This document shows, in pieces, positions 16,272 through 24,923 of a DNA stretch of 64,000 nt (the first letter of the stretch is position 1; every line of letters starts with the position of its first letter). Both the position numbers and the translations under genes were made by a program. Origin of the DNA: Betaproteobacteria bacterium. GTDB lineage: Bacteria; Pseudomonadota; Gammaproteobacteria; Burkholderiales; Casimicrobiaceae. The stretch lies in NCBI GenBank assembly GCA_016716425.1, contig JADJWJ010000010.1:109890-173889 (forward strand), in the 5' to 3' direction. The notes beneath the pieces were generated by a model, which saw only the letters and a program-made list of their open reading frames with translations, searched no databases and was not told the DNA's origin.

Positions 16272-16720
16272 GGGCGCTGGTGCAGCGCGTCCGTGAGGCG
16301 CGGGTCACCGTCGATGGCCGCGTCACCGGCGCCGTCGGTCCGGGCCTGCTCGTGCTCGCGGGCATGGCCGCCGACGACACCGCCGACGACCGTGACTGGC
16401 TCGTGCGCAAGATCGTGCAGTTGCGCATCTTCGCCGACGCCGCCGGCGTCATGAACCGCTCGGTGCAGGACGTCGGCGGCGGGATTCTCGCGGTATCGCA
16501 GTTCACGCTGTACGCGTCGACGCGCAAGGGCAACCGGCCGTCGTACAGCGCGGCGGCCCCGCCCGACATCGCGGCGCCCGCGTTCGCCGCGTTCGTGGAC
16601 GCGCTGGGGGTCGCGCTTGGCCGGCCGGTGCCGACCGGCGTGTTCGGCGCGCACATGGAGGTCGCGCTCGTCAACGACGGTCCCGTGACGATCTGGCTCG
16701 ACTCGCGGGGGCGCGAGTGA
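16268..16720 (+). CDS. dtd: D-aminoacyl-tRNA deacylase
   Basis: This 150-residue protein matches Dtd, which hydrolyses D-aminoacyl-tRNAs to keep D-amino acids out of proteins. It begins RALVQRVREARVTVDG and has the active-site SQFTLYASTRKGNRPSY and the GlyPro-type loop in NDGPVTIW. The start is the GTG at 16268 that overlaps the upstream stop codon, and no other start gives a full-length protein. The last codons (CGCGAGTGA) are also the first bases of the tandem array that follows, so the repeat has either grown out of, or replaced, the original 3' end. Confidence 0.95.
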   Translation: MRALVQRVREARVTVDGRVTGAVGPGLLVLAGMAADDTADDRDWLVRKIVQLRIFADAAGVMNRSVQDVGGGILAVSQFTLYASTRKGNRPSYSAAAPPDIAAPAFAAFVDALGVALGRPVPTGVFGAHMEVALVNDGPVTIWLDSRGRE

Positions 16721-17533
16721 GCCGGACGCGCGAGGCGCAGCCGAGCAAGGCCCGAAGGGCGCGTCGTCCGGCGACCGAGCTGCGACCGACACGCCGCCGT
16801 CACGCATCGCGCCGACCGTCCGGGGAGGTCGCGAGTGAGCCGGACGCGCGAGGCGCAGCCGAGCAAGGCCCGAAGGGCGCGTCGTCCGGCGACCGAGCTG
16901 CGACCGACACGCCGCCGTCACGCATCGCGCCGACCGTCCAAGGAGGTCGCGAGTGAGCCGGACGCGCGAGGCGCAGCCGGCAGGCGGCGCGGGGGGGGGG
17001 GGCGGCCACGGCGAGGCAGCGCGTCGCCACCGACCGAGCTGCGACCGACGCGCCGCCATCACGCATCGCGCCGACCGTCCAAGGAGGTCGCGAGTGAGGT
17101 TGGCGGGCGCGGCCGCAGGCCGCGCCAAGGCGCGCAGCGCGCGTCGCCAACCGACCGAGCTGCGACCGACGCGCCGCCATCACGCATCGCACCGACCGTC
17201 CAAGGGCGCGCAGCGCGCGTCGCCAACCGACCGAGCTGCGACCGACGCGCCGCCATCACGCATCGCACCGACCGTCCAAGGAGGTCGCGAGTGAGGTTGG
17301 CGGGCGCGGCCGCAGGCCGCGCCAAGGCGCGCAGCGCGCGTCGCCAACCGACCGAGCTGCGACCGACGCGCCGGCCTCACGCATCGCGCCGACCGTCCAA
17401 GGAGGTCGCGAGTGAGGTTGGCGGGCGCGGCCGCAGGCCGCGCCAAGGCGCGCAGCGCGCGTCGCCAACCGACCGAGCTGCGACCGACGCGCCGGCCTCA
17501 CGCATCGCGCCGACCGTCCTAGGAGGTCGCGAG
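16711..17533. repeat. Structured tandem repeat array downstream of dtd
   Basis: Six units start with GTGA at 16717, 16835, 16953, 17094, 17291 and 17412, with periods of 118, 118, 141, 197 (121 plus a 76-base fragment) and 121. A degenerate edge lies at 17533. Each unit is a palindromic block between GTGA and GACCGAGCTGCG, then a conserved spacer ending in a GGAGG-like purine run. Units 1-2 have arms GCCGGACG/CGTCCGGC, and units 4, 6 and 7 have GGTTGGCG/CGCCAACC. Both types therefore pair perfectly although the sequence differs. Periods that are mostly not multiples of three argue against a repetitive protein. The array lies between converging dtd and dps-like genes. Confidence 0.9.
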
Positions 17534-17556
17534 CAGCGGGCGGCAGGCCCGTCGCG

Positions 17557-18051
17557 TCAGCCCTCGAGCAGGCTGCGCAGCATCCAGGCGTTCTTCTCGT
17601 GCACCTGCATCCGCTGCGTCAGCAGGTCGGCGGTCGGCTCGTCGTGCGCCTTGTCGACCGCAGGGAAGATCGACCGCGCGGTACGCACGGCCGCCTCGTT
17701 GCCCTCGACGAGCAGCCGCACCATCTCCTCCGCCTTCGGCTGGCCGGGCGTCTCCTTGATCGACGCCAGCTGCACGTACTCGGAATAGGTGCCCGGCGCC
17801 GGGAACCCCAGCGCGCGGATGCGCTCGGCGATGAGGTCGTTCGCGAGCCACAGCTCGTTGTACTGCGTCTCGAACATCAGGTGCAGCGTGTTGAACATCG
17901 GCCCCGTCACGTTCCAGTGGAAGTTGTGCGTCTTGAGGTAGAGCGTGTAGTTGTCGGCCAGCAGGCGGGAGAGACCCGCCGCGATCTTCGTGCGGTCCTT
18001 CGCTGAGATGCCGGTGTCGATCGCCGGCGCCGTGGGTTTCCTGTCCTTCAT
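17557..18051 (-). CDS. dps: Dps-like ferritin
   Basis: This 164-residue four-helix protein matches Dps, a dodecameric shell that oxidises and stores iron and protects DNA under stress. The ferroxidase signature is THNFHWNVTGPMF, with NTLHLMFETQYNELW supplying further metal ligands, and the C-terminal helix (HEKNAWMLRSLLEG) is typical. The N-terminal 20 residues are polar and basic and could contact DNA. The ATG at 18051 has an AAGGAG ribosome site. It faces dtd across the tandem array and follows the pirin gene. Confidence 0.93.
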   Translation of the reverse strand: MKDRKPTAPAIDTGISAKDRTKIAAGLSRLLADNYTLYLKTHNFHWNVTGPMFNTLHLMFETQYNELWLANDLIAERIRALGFPAPGTYSEYVQLASIKETPGQPKAEEMVRLLVEGNEAAVRTARSIFPAVDKAHDEPTADLLTQRMQVHEKNAWMLRSLLEG

Positions 18052-18141
18052 CGGATGCTCCTTGGCAGTGGGCGCCTCGCGGCGCGTCGAAACGGGAATC
18101 GATCTTCGCACGGAATCCGCGGCCGGGACGTCGAGCACCTG

Positions 18142-18244
18142 CGCGCTGCGCGCTCCGGTGTTCGCTCTCGGGGGGCCCGTCGGGGTCACTGGCGTACCTT
18201 CGCGCTGCGCGCTCCGGTGTTCGCCCTCGGGGCGGCCCGTCGGG
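18142..18244. repeat. Direct repeat carrying dispersed family 4
   Basis: Two near-identical units (from 18142 and 18201, period 59) contain CGCGCTGCGCGCTCCGGTG and end in a CTCGGGGCGGCCCGTCGG-like block. The latter also occurs twice at 52185-52286. The repeats fill the gap between the pirin and Dps genes. Confidence 0.7.
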
Positions 18245-18245
18245 C

Positions 18246-18944
<699 letters not shown>

Positions 18945-19048
18945 CCGGGTCTCCTGACGGGAAGCGGTCGCCGCACGCCGCGAATGCCGGTTTGCACGGG
19001 CCGCCTGATCCATCTGGCGGTCGCGCCCGCGGATTTCAAGGGCGCCCG

Positions 19049-20464
19049 CTACAGCTTGTAGGCCGCCTTCGCGAAATCGTGCGCGAGCCCGGGCGCCAGC
19101 GCGAATGCCTCGTCTTCACCGAGCCTGTGCTCGGCCACCAGCGTGGCGAGGAACCGGCAGTCGATCCGCCGCGCGACGTCGTGCCGCGCCGGGATCGACA
19201 TGAACGCGCGGGTGTCGTCGTTGAATCCGACCGTATTGCAGAATCCCGCCGTCTCCGTCGCCTGTTCGCGGAAGCGCAGCATGCCTTCGGGGCTGTCGTG
19301 GAACCACCACGACGGGCCCAGCTTCAGCACCGGATAGTGGCCGGCCAGCGGCGCCAGCTCGCGTGCGTAGACCGTCTCGTCCAGCGTGAACAGGATGATG
19401 GTCAGCGCCGGCTCGTTGCCGTGCCGGTCGAGCAGCGGCTTTAACGCCCGCACGTAGTCGGTGCGCATCGGTATGTCGGCACCCTTGTCACGGCCAAAGC
19501 GGGCGAACACGTGCGGGTTGTGGTTGCGGAAGCTGCCCGGGTGGATCTGCATCACGAGCCCGTCGTCGATGCTCATCCCCGCCATCTCGGTCAGCAACTG
19601 GCCGCGGAACGCCTCGGCTTCCTGCGGCGTGATGGTGCCGGCGAGCGCGCGGTCGAGCAGCCGCTGGCACTCGGCGGCGGAGAGGTCGGACGTCTGCGCC
19701 GTCGGGTGTCCGTGGTCGGTCGACGTTGCGCCCATCGACTTGAAGTACGCCCGGCGGTTGCGGTGCGCGGCAAGGTAGCCGGCCCACGTCGCGGCGTTCT
19801 CGCCCGCGAGCGCACCGAACTGCGCGACGTTGGCGGCGAAGCCCTCGAACTCCGGATCGACGACCGGGTCGGGCCGGTAGGCGGTCACGACCCGGCCGCG
19901 CCAGCCGGACTCGCGGATCCGGCGGTGGTGGTCGAGCGGATCGAGCGGCGACTCGGTGGTCGCAAGCACCTCGATGTTGAACCGCTCGAACAGCGCCCGC
20001 GGGCGGAACTCGGGCGTGGCCAGGCACGCGTTGATGCGGTCGAAATACCGGTCGGCCGACTCCGGCGTGAGCCGCTCGTCGATGCCGAACACCGTCGCGA
20101 ACGCGTGGTCGAGCCACATGCGCGTCGGCGTGCCGCGAAACAGGTGATAGTGAGCGGCGAACGTGCGCCAGATCTTGCGCGTGTCGGTCTCGACGGGACC
20201 GCCGTCGCGGCGGGGGATGCCCAGGTCCTCGAGGCGCATGCCCTGGCTGTAGAGCATGCGGAACACGTAATGGTCGGGCGTGATGAACAGCGCCGTCGCG
20301 TTCGCGAACGGCGTGTCGTCGGCGAACCACTGCGGATCGGTGTGTCCGTGCGGGCTGACGATCGGCAGGTCCTTCACCGTCGCGTAGAGGCGGCGCGCGA
20401 GGTCGCGCGTTCCAGGCTCGGCGGGGAACAGGCGGTCGGGGTGGAGGTTCAGCGGAATGGACAT
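19049..20464 (-). CDS. uxaC: Uronate (glucuronate) isomerase
   Basis: This 471-residue amidohydrolase-superfamily enzyme matches UxaC, which isomerises D-glucuronate to fructuronate and galacturonate to tagaturonate. The metal-binding HxH appears as SPHGHTDPQWFADD, differing from the HCHLSP form of E. coli. Downstream are TESPLDPLDHH, GPSWWFHDSPEGM and NTVGFNDDTRAFMSIPARHD, all family hallmarks. I chose the ATG at 20464 (MSIPLNLHPDRL). It is the last gene of the gntR-dctPQM-uxuB-uxaC operon, separated from uxuB by a palindromic repeat. Confidence 0.92.
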   Translation of the reverse strand: MSIPLNLHPDRLFPAEPGTRDLARRLYATVKDLPIVSPHGHTDPQWFADDTPFANATALFITPDHYVFRMLYSQGMRLEDLGIPRRDGGPVETDTRKIWRTFAAHYHLFRGTPTRMWLDHAFATVFGIDERLTPESADRYFDRINACLATPEFRPRALFERFNIEVLATTESPLDPLDHHRRIRESGWRGRVVTAYRPDPVVDPEFEGFAANVAQFGALAGENAATWAGYLAAHRNRRAYFKSMGATSTDHGHPTAQTSDLSAAECQRLLDRALAGTITPQEAEAFRGQLLTEMAGMSIDDGLVMQIHPGSFRNHNPHVFARFGRDKGADIPMRTDYVRALKPLLDRHGNEPALTIILFTLDETVYARELAPLAGHYPVLKLGPSWWFHDSPEGMLRFREQATETAGFCNTVGFNDDTRAFMSIPARHDVARRIDCRFLATLVAEHRLGEDEAFALAPGLAHDFAKAAYKL

Positions 20465-20480
20465 GGCGGTTGCTTCACTG

Positions 20481-20555
20481 TTCACAAAGAGTTCCACGAT
20501 GGGGCGCAGAGGCGCAGAGCAGGTGGTCTCTCGGCGCCTCTGCGTCTCTTTGCGA
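20481..20555. repeat. Dispersed inverted repeat, family 1 (copy 2)
   Basis: CACAAAGAG...GCGCAGAGGCGCAGAG (20483-20519) pairs imperfectly with CTCGGCGCCTCTGCGTCTC around 20529-20548. It is clearly related to the element at 1457-1523. It occupies nearly the whole uxuB-uxaC gap. Confidence 0.7.
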
Positions 20556-20563
20556 ATCGCCGT

Positions 20564-22042
20564 TCACGCGACACCGAGGTGCCGCGCGAGCGTCGCCCGC
20601 GCGCCGTCGCGGACGAGCGCGATCACGTTCGCGCGCACGGCCTCGCGGAACGCGTAGTGCGCGACCAGATCGGCGCCGAACACGCTCGCGAGGTCGAGGA
20701 AGCCGTCGGCGACCGGGCCGGGGTCGGCGTTGGCGTCGCGTACGATCTGCCGGAACGCGGCGGCCAGCGGATCCTGGACGTCGATCGGCGCGCCGCGCTC
20801 GTCGGTGCCGCTCGCGTACCGGATCCAGCCCGCGACCGCGAGCGCGAGGTGCCGGATCGGCAACCCGGCCGCGAGGCGCTCGCGGGCAGTGCCCAGCAGC
20901 CGCTGCGGCAGCTTCTGCGAGCCGTCCATCGCGATCTGGTACGTGCGGTGCGGCAGCGCCGGATTGCGGAAGCGCTCCATCAACTGCCGGCCGTAGGCGG
21001 AGAGGTCGACGCCGGGCGGCGCGACCAGCGTCGGCGCGATCTCCTCGGCCATCTGCCGCTCGACGAGATCCGCGAGCAGCGGATCGGCGGACGCTTGCCA
21101 GATGTACGCATGGCCCATCAGGTAGCCCAGGTACGCCATCGTCGAATGGCTGCCGTTCAACATGCGCAGCTTCATCGTCTCGAACGGCTGCACGTCGGCG
21201 GTCATCTGCGCACCAGCTTGCTCCCATGCGGGACGCGGGGCGACGAAGCGGTCCTCGATCACCCAGCTGTTGTACGGCTCGGCCACCACCGGGGCCTGGT
21301 CGGCGACGCCCAGTCGCCGCGCCGCCTCCGCGACGTCCGCCTCGGTAGTCGCGGGTACGATGCGGTCGACCATCGTGCACGGAAACGCCGCGTTGGCGTC
21401 GATCCACACGGCGAGCGCCGGGTCGCGGTGCTGCGCAAACGCGCGGGTGAGCCCCTCGAGCGTGCGGCCGTTGTGCGGCAGGTTGTCGCAGCAGACGACG
21501 TTGAGGGGCCCCGCGCCGGACGCGCGCCGCGCGGCCAGCCCGGCGACGATGAAGCCGACTGCCGAGCGCGGCGCGTCCGGATGCGCGAGGTCGTGGACGA
21601 TGTCCGGATGCGCGAAGTCGAGCGCCCCGCTCGCAGGATCGTGGCAATAGCCCTTCTCGGTCACCGTCAGCGTGACGACGTGCACGGCCGGGTCGGCCAG
21701 GCGCCGGACCAGCGCGGCAGGGTCGCCTGCGGCGAACAGCGTTTCCCGCACCGCGCCGATCACGCGCAGCGAAACGCCTTCCTGCGAACGTTCGATCACG
21801 CTGTACAGGCCGTCCTGCGCCGCGAGCGCCGCGGTCGCCCGCGGCGTCTTCATCGACACGCCGAGGATCCCCCAGCGCCGGTCGGTCGCGAGCACGGAGT
21901 CGGTGAACACGGCCTGGTGCGCGCGGTGGAACGCGCCGAGGCCAAGGTGCACGATGCCGATGCCGACGGCACGCAGGTCGTACGCGGGACGTCCGACAGC
22001 CGACGGCAGGTCCGGAAGCGCGGCCGCGCAGAGATTCGCCAC
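20564..22042 (-). CDS. uxuB: Fructuronate reductase / mannitol dehydrogenase family
   Basis: This 492-residue NAD-dependent long-chain dehydrogenase matches the mannitol dehydrogenase family. Beside uxaC and a uronate-type TRAP system, it most likely reduces fructuronate to mannonate. GIGIVHLGLGAFHRAHQ forms the nucleotide-binding start, and the family signature KLRMLNGSHSTMAYLGYLMG carries the catalytic Lys, Asn and His. The start is a GTG at 22042, eight bases after the end of dctM. The frame upstream of it is only an accidental extension. UxuA, KdgK and KdgA, needed to finish the pathway, are not in this window. Confidence 0.85.
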   Translation of the reverse strand: MANLCAAALPDLPSAVGRPAYDLRAVGIGIVHLGLGAFHRAHQAVFTDSVLATDRRWGILGVSMKTPRATAALAAQDGLYSVIERSQEGVSLRVIGAVRETLFAAGDPAALVRRLADPAVHVVTLTVTEKGYCHDPASGALDFAHPDIVHDLAHPDAPRSAVGFIVAGLAARRASGAGPLNVVCCDNLPHNGRTLEGLTRAFAQHRDPALAVWIDANAAFPCTMVDRIVPATTEADVAEAARRLGVADQAPVVAEPYNSWVIEDRFVAPRPAWEQAGAQMTADVQPFETMKLRMLNGSHSTMAYLGYLMGHAYIWQASADPLLADLVERQMAEEIAPTLVAPPGVDLSAYGRQLMERFRNPALPHRTYQIAMDGSQKLPQRLLGTARERLAAGLPIRHLALAVAGWIRYASGTDERGAPIDVQDPLAAAFRQIVRDANADPGPVADGFLDLASVFGADLVAHYAFREAVRANVIALVRDGARATLARHLGVA

Positions 22043-22050
22043 CGGCGCCC

Positions 22051-23340
22051 CTACCGTGCGTAGCCCGCGAGCCGCGGCAGCCACATCGAGAACGCCGGGA
22101 CGTAGGTGACGATCATCAGCGCGGCGGTCAGCGAGAGGTAGAAAGGCGCGATCGTCCGCATCACCTTCTCGACGGAGATCTCGCCGATCGCGCAGCCGAC
22201 GAACTGCGTCGTGCCCACCGGCGGCGTGTTGAGCCCGAGCGCGCAGTTGATCAGCAGCATCATGCCGAATTGCACCGGGTCCATCCCGAACTGCATGCAG
22301 ATGGGCAGGAAGATCGGCGTGCAGATCAGGATCGTCGCCGCCATGTCGAGGAACGTGCCGAGCAGGAACAGGATGATGTTGACCAGCAGGAAGATCAGCC
22401 ACGGCTGCGTCGTGATCGTCGTCAGTGCCTTGCCCGTGACCTCGGCCACGCTGTACAGGCTCATCAGGTAGCCGAGCGTGGCCGAGACGCCGATCAGCAG
22501 CAGCACGACGCCGGTCTTCTTCACCGCACGTGCGGCAGCCTTGAGAAAATCGTCCCACGACAGGCTGCGGTACACGAACACGGTGATGATCAGCGCGTAC
22601 AGCACCGCGACGGACGCCGATTCGGTTGCGGTGAAGATGCCCGACAGGATGCCGGTGACGATGATGACGGCGACGAAGAGACCGGGCGCCGCGGCGGCCA
22701 GGGAGACCCAGACGACGTCCCAGCCCGGGAACGTCCCGGCGGGGTAGCCACGCTTGATGGCAACCGCATAGGCGGCGACCAGGTTGCAGATCGTGAGGAC
22801 GAGCGCCGGCAGCAGGCCGGCCAGGATGAGTGCTGCGATCGACACCTTCCCGCCCGCGGCGAGCGAGTAGATGATCATGTTGTGGCTGGTCGGCATCAGC
22901 GCGCCGACCAGCGCGGCGTGCGTGGTCACGTTGACCGCGTAGTCGGCGTCGTAGCCCTCCTTCTTCATCATCGGGATCATCACGGCGCCCATCGCGGACA
23001 CGTCCGCGACCGGCGAGCCCGACACGCCGCCGAACAGCGTGCATGCGACGACGTTCGACATGCCGAGGCCGCCACGCACGTGGCCGACCATGCTCTTGGC
23101 CAACTCGACGATCCGGTGCGCGATGCCGCCGTAGAGCATGATTTCGCCGGCGAAGATGAAGAACGGGATCGCGAGGAACGAGAACACCGTCATCCCGGAC
23201 ACCATGCGCCCGAAGATCACGCCGACGGGCAGTCCTTCGTAGAGGATGGTGGTGACGGCGGACAGCCCGATCGCGAACGCGACCGGAACGCCCAGCACGA
23301 GCAGGACGAGGAAGGTGACGGACAGCAGCGTCAGGGCCAC
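22051..23340 (-). CDS. dctM: TRAP transporter large permease (DctM)
   Basis: This 429-residue protein with about 12 hydrophobic segments matches the DctM subunit, which carries solute across the inner membrane using a sodium gradient. Family motifs seen include PFFIFAGEIM, LFGGVSGSPVADVSAMG and LLINCALGLNTPPVGTTQF. It starts with a GTG at 23340, 40 bases after dctQ. Context (uxaC, uxuB) suggests a hexuronate substrate. Confidence 0.94.
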   Translation of the reverse strand: MALTLLSVTFLVLLVLGVPVAFAIGLSAVTTILYEGLPVGVIFGRMVSGMTVFSFLAIPFFIFAGEIMLYGGIAHRIVELAKSMVGHVRGGLGMSNVVACTLFGGVSGSPVADVSAMGAVMIPMMKKEGYDADYAVNVTTHAALVGALMPTSHNMIIYSLAAGGKVSIAALILAGLLPALVLTICNLVAAYAVAIKRGYPAGTFPGWDVVWVSLAAAAPGLFVAVIIVTGILSGIFTATESASVAVLYALIITVFVYRSLSWDDFLKAAARAVKKTGVVLLLIGVSATLGYLMSLYSVAEVTGKALTTITTQPWLIFLLVNIILFLLGTFLDMAATILICTPIFLPICMQFGMDPVQFGMMLLINCALGLNTPPVGTTQFVGCAIGEISVEKVMRTIAPFYLSLTAALMIVTYVPAFSMWLPRLAGYAR

Positions 23341-23380
23341 GGTGGACTCGCGTCGGGAAAGGCGGTCGGGGCGCGGGCCG

Positions 23381-23869
23381 TCAGTACCAGGACGGCACCA
23401 CGTCCTCGCGCCTGATCAGCGCGATGATGTGCTCGATCGAGAACAGAACGATCATCACGCCCGCAACGGCGACCGGCAGGTGGTTGAATCCCTCCGGAAT
23501 GCCCAGCGTCGGGATCTTGTAGCCCATCACGGATTCGGCGAGAACCGTCCCCTGCCACGCCATCATGGCGCCGAACAGGCCCGACAGCAGGTGGATCAGC
23601 ATCTCGAGGTAGCGGCGCTTCTCCTCCGACACCCAGACCAGCAGCGACTCCATGCCGATGTGCCCGGCGTCACGGACGCCGACCGCGGCGCCGAACATCG
23701 TGACCCAGAGCACCAGCACGAGCGCCAGCGCCTCGGCCCACGTCGGCGTGTCGTTGAGCACGTAGCGGCCGAACACCTGCATCAGCACGCACACGACGAT
23801 CACGAGCAGGCCGGTCACGGCGACGACCATGCAGAACTTCGCCAGCGCGGCGTTGAAGCGGGTGAACAT
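23381..23869 (-). CDS. dctQ: TRAP transporter small permease (DctQ)
   Basis: This 162-residue protein with four predicted membrane helices matches DctQ, the small membrane subunit that pairs with DctM. The central FGRYVLNDTPTWAEALA and LVLWVTMFGAAVGVRD are family hallmarks. I chose the ATG at 23869 (MFTRFNAALAKF), preceded by GAGGGAG. It follows dctP across a short hairpin. Confidence 0.93.
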   Translation of the reverse strand: MFTRFNAALAKFCMVVAVTGLLVIVVCVLMQVFGRYVLNDTPTWAEALALVLVLWVTMFGAAVGVRDAGHIGMESLLVWVSEEKRRYLEMLIHLLSGLFGAMMAWQGTVLAESVMGYKIPTLGIPEGFNHLPVAVAGVMIVLFSIEHIIALIRREDVVPSWY

Positions 23870-23892
23870 CGCGGGGCTCCCTCGAAGGACCA

Positions 23893-23918
23893 CCGCCCGG
23901 AGCGGCAGCCCCGGGCGG
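23893..23918 (-). promoter_or_regulatory. Stem-loop between dctP and dctQ
   Basis: CCGCCCGG (23893-23900) pairs with CCGGGCGG (23911-23918) around a 10-base loop. There is no U-tract. Such hairpins between binding-protein and permease genes commonly stabilise or partly terminate the transcript so that the binding protein is made in excess. Confidence 0.5.
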
Positions 23919-23933
23919 CTCGAACCTAGAAGA

Positions 23934-24905
23934 TCACTTGGTGTCCTGGACCGCCTTGACCATCTGCTTCAGCTTGGGCGTCGACATGAACTTGTCGTAC
24001 ACCGGCGCCATCGCGTCCTGGAAAGACTTCTTGTCGACCTCGTTGACCTGCGCGCCGCCGGCCCTCACCGCGGCCTCGGACTTGGCTTCCTTCTCGTCCC
24101 AGAGCTTGCGCATGTACGGCACCGACTCCTTCGCCGCATCGCGGAAGATCTTCTGCTCTTCCGGGGTCAGCGTGTCCCAGACCTTCTTCGACATCAGCAG
24201 CATCTCGGGCGCCATCGAGTGCTCGGTCTTCGCGTAGAACTTGGCGACCTCGAAGTGACGCGACGTGTCGTACGACGGCCAGTTGTTCTCGGCGCCGTCG
24301 ACCGTACCCACCTTGAGCGCCGTGTACACCTCGCCGTACGGCATCGGCGTCGCGTTGGCGCCCATCGCCTGCAGCAGCGCCACCCAGAGGTCCGACTGCT
24401 GGACGCGGATCTTCATGCCCTTCGCGTCGGCCAGCGACTTCACCGGCTTCTTGACCGTGTACAGCGAGCGAGCGCCGGAGTCGTAGAACGCGAGGCCGAT
24501 GTAGCCCTGGCTCTCGCACGACTTCAGGATTTCCTCGCCGATCGGGCCGTCGAGCACCTTGCGCATGTGCTCCTTCGATCGGAACAGGAACGGCATCGTC
24601 GGAACCATCGTCTCGGCGCAGATGTTGTTCATCGGCGCGACGTTGATCCGCACGAGGTCGAGGCCGCCGAGCTTCGTCTGCTCGATCGTGTCCTTCTCGC
24701 TGCCGAGCGTGCCGCCGTAGAACGTCTTGATCGAGTGCTTGCCGTTGGTCTTCTTGCTGATGACGTCGCTCATGTAGTTGACCGCCATCACCGTCGGGTA
24801 GTCGGCCGGATGGACGTCCGAGTTGCGGAATTCCTTCGCCGCGGCCGGCAGGCAGACGGTGGCCGCCGCCAGCGCCGCGGCGATGCGGGTGAGTTTGATG
24901 TTCAT
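23934..24905 (-). CDS. dctP: TRAP transporter solute-binding protein (DctP)
   Basis: This 323-residue periplasmic protein starts with a signal peptide (about 23 residues, cleavage near PAAAK) and matches the DctP family. RVQQSDLWVALLQAMGANATPMPYGEVYTAL includes the arginine that binds the substrate carboxylate, followed by VDGAENNWPSYDTSRHFEVA. It should capture an acidic solute, by context a hexuronate, and hand it to DctQM. A very strong ribosome site (AAGGAGGA) precedes the ATG. It is 18 bases downstream of the regulator gene. Confidence 0.94.
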   Translation of the reverse strand: MNIKLTRIAAALAAATVCLPAAAKEFRNSDVHPADYPTVMAVNYMSDVISKKTNGKHSIKTFYGGTLGSEKDTIEQTKLGGLDLVRINVAPMNNICAETMVPTMPFLFRSKEHMRKVLDGPIGEEILKSCESQGYIGLAFYDSGARSLYTVKKPVKSLADAKGMKIRVQQSDLWVALLQAMGANATPMPYGEVYTALKVGTVDGAENNWPSYDTSRHFEVAKFYAKTEHSMAPEMLLMSKKVWDTLTPEEQKIFRDAAKESVPYMRKLWDEKEAKSEAAVRAGGAQVNEVDKKSFQDAMAPVYDKFMSTPKLKQMVKAVQDTK

Positions 24906-24923
24906 CTTGGTATTCCTCCTTCG

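Noticed and set aside
16711..17533. CRISPR array
   Set aside because: The units have long conserved spacers and palindromic blocks that differ only as two types. There are no unique spacers of constant length and no cas genes.
16835..17788. An Arg-rich 317-codon frame across the tandem array
   Set aside because: Unit lengths are mostly not multiples of three, so the peptide changes with each frame, and it runs antisense into dps.
20564..23044. An apparent 826-residue fusion of uxuB with upstream sequence
   Set aside because: Only the part from the GTG at 22042 is family-like. The rest lies out of frame over dctM.
23893..23918. A Rho-independent terminator between dctP and dctQ
   Set aside because: There is a stem but no U-tract, and the genes are clearly one transport operon.
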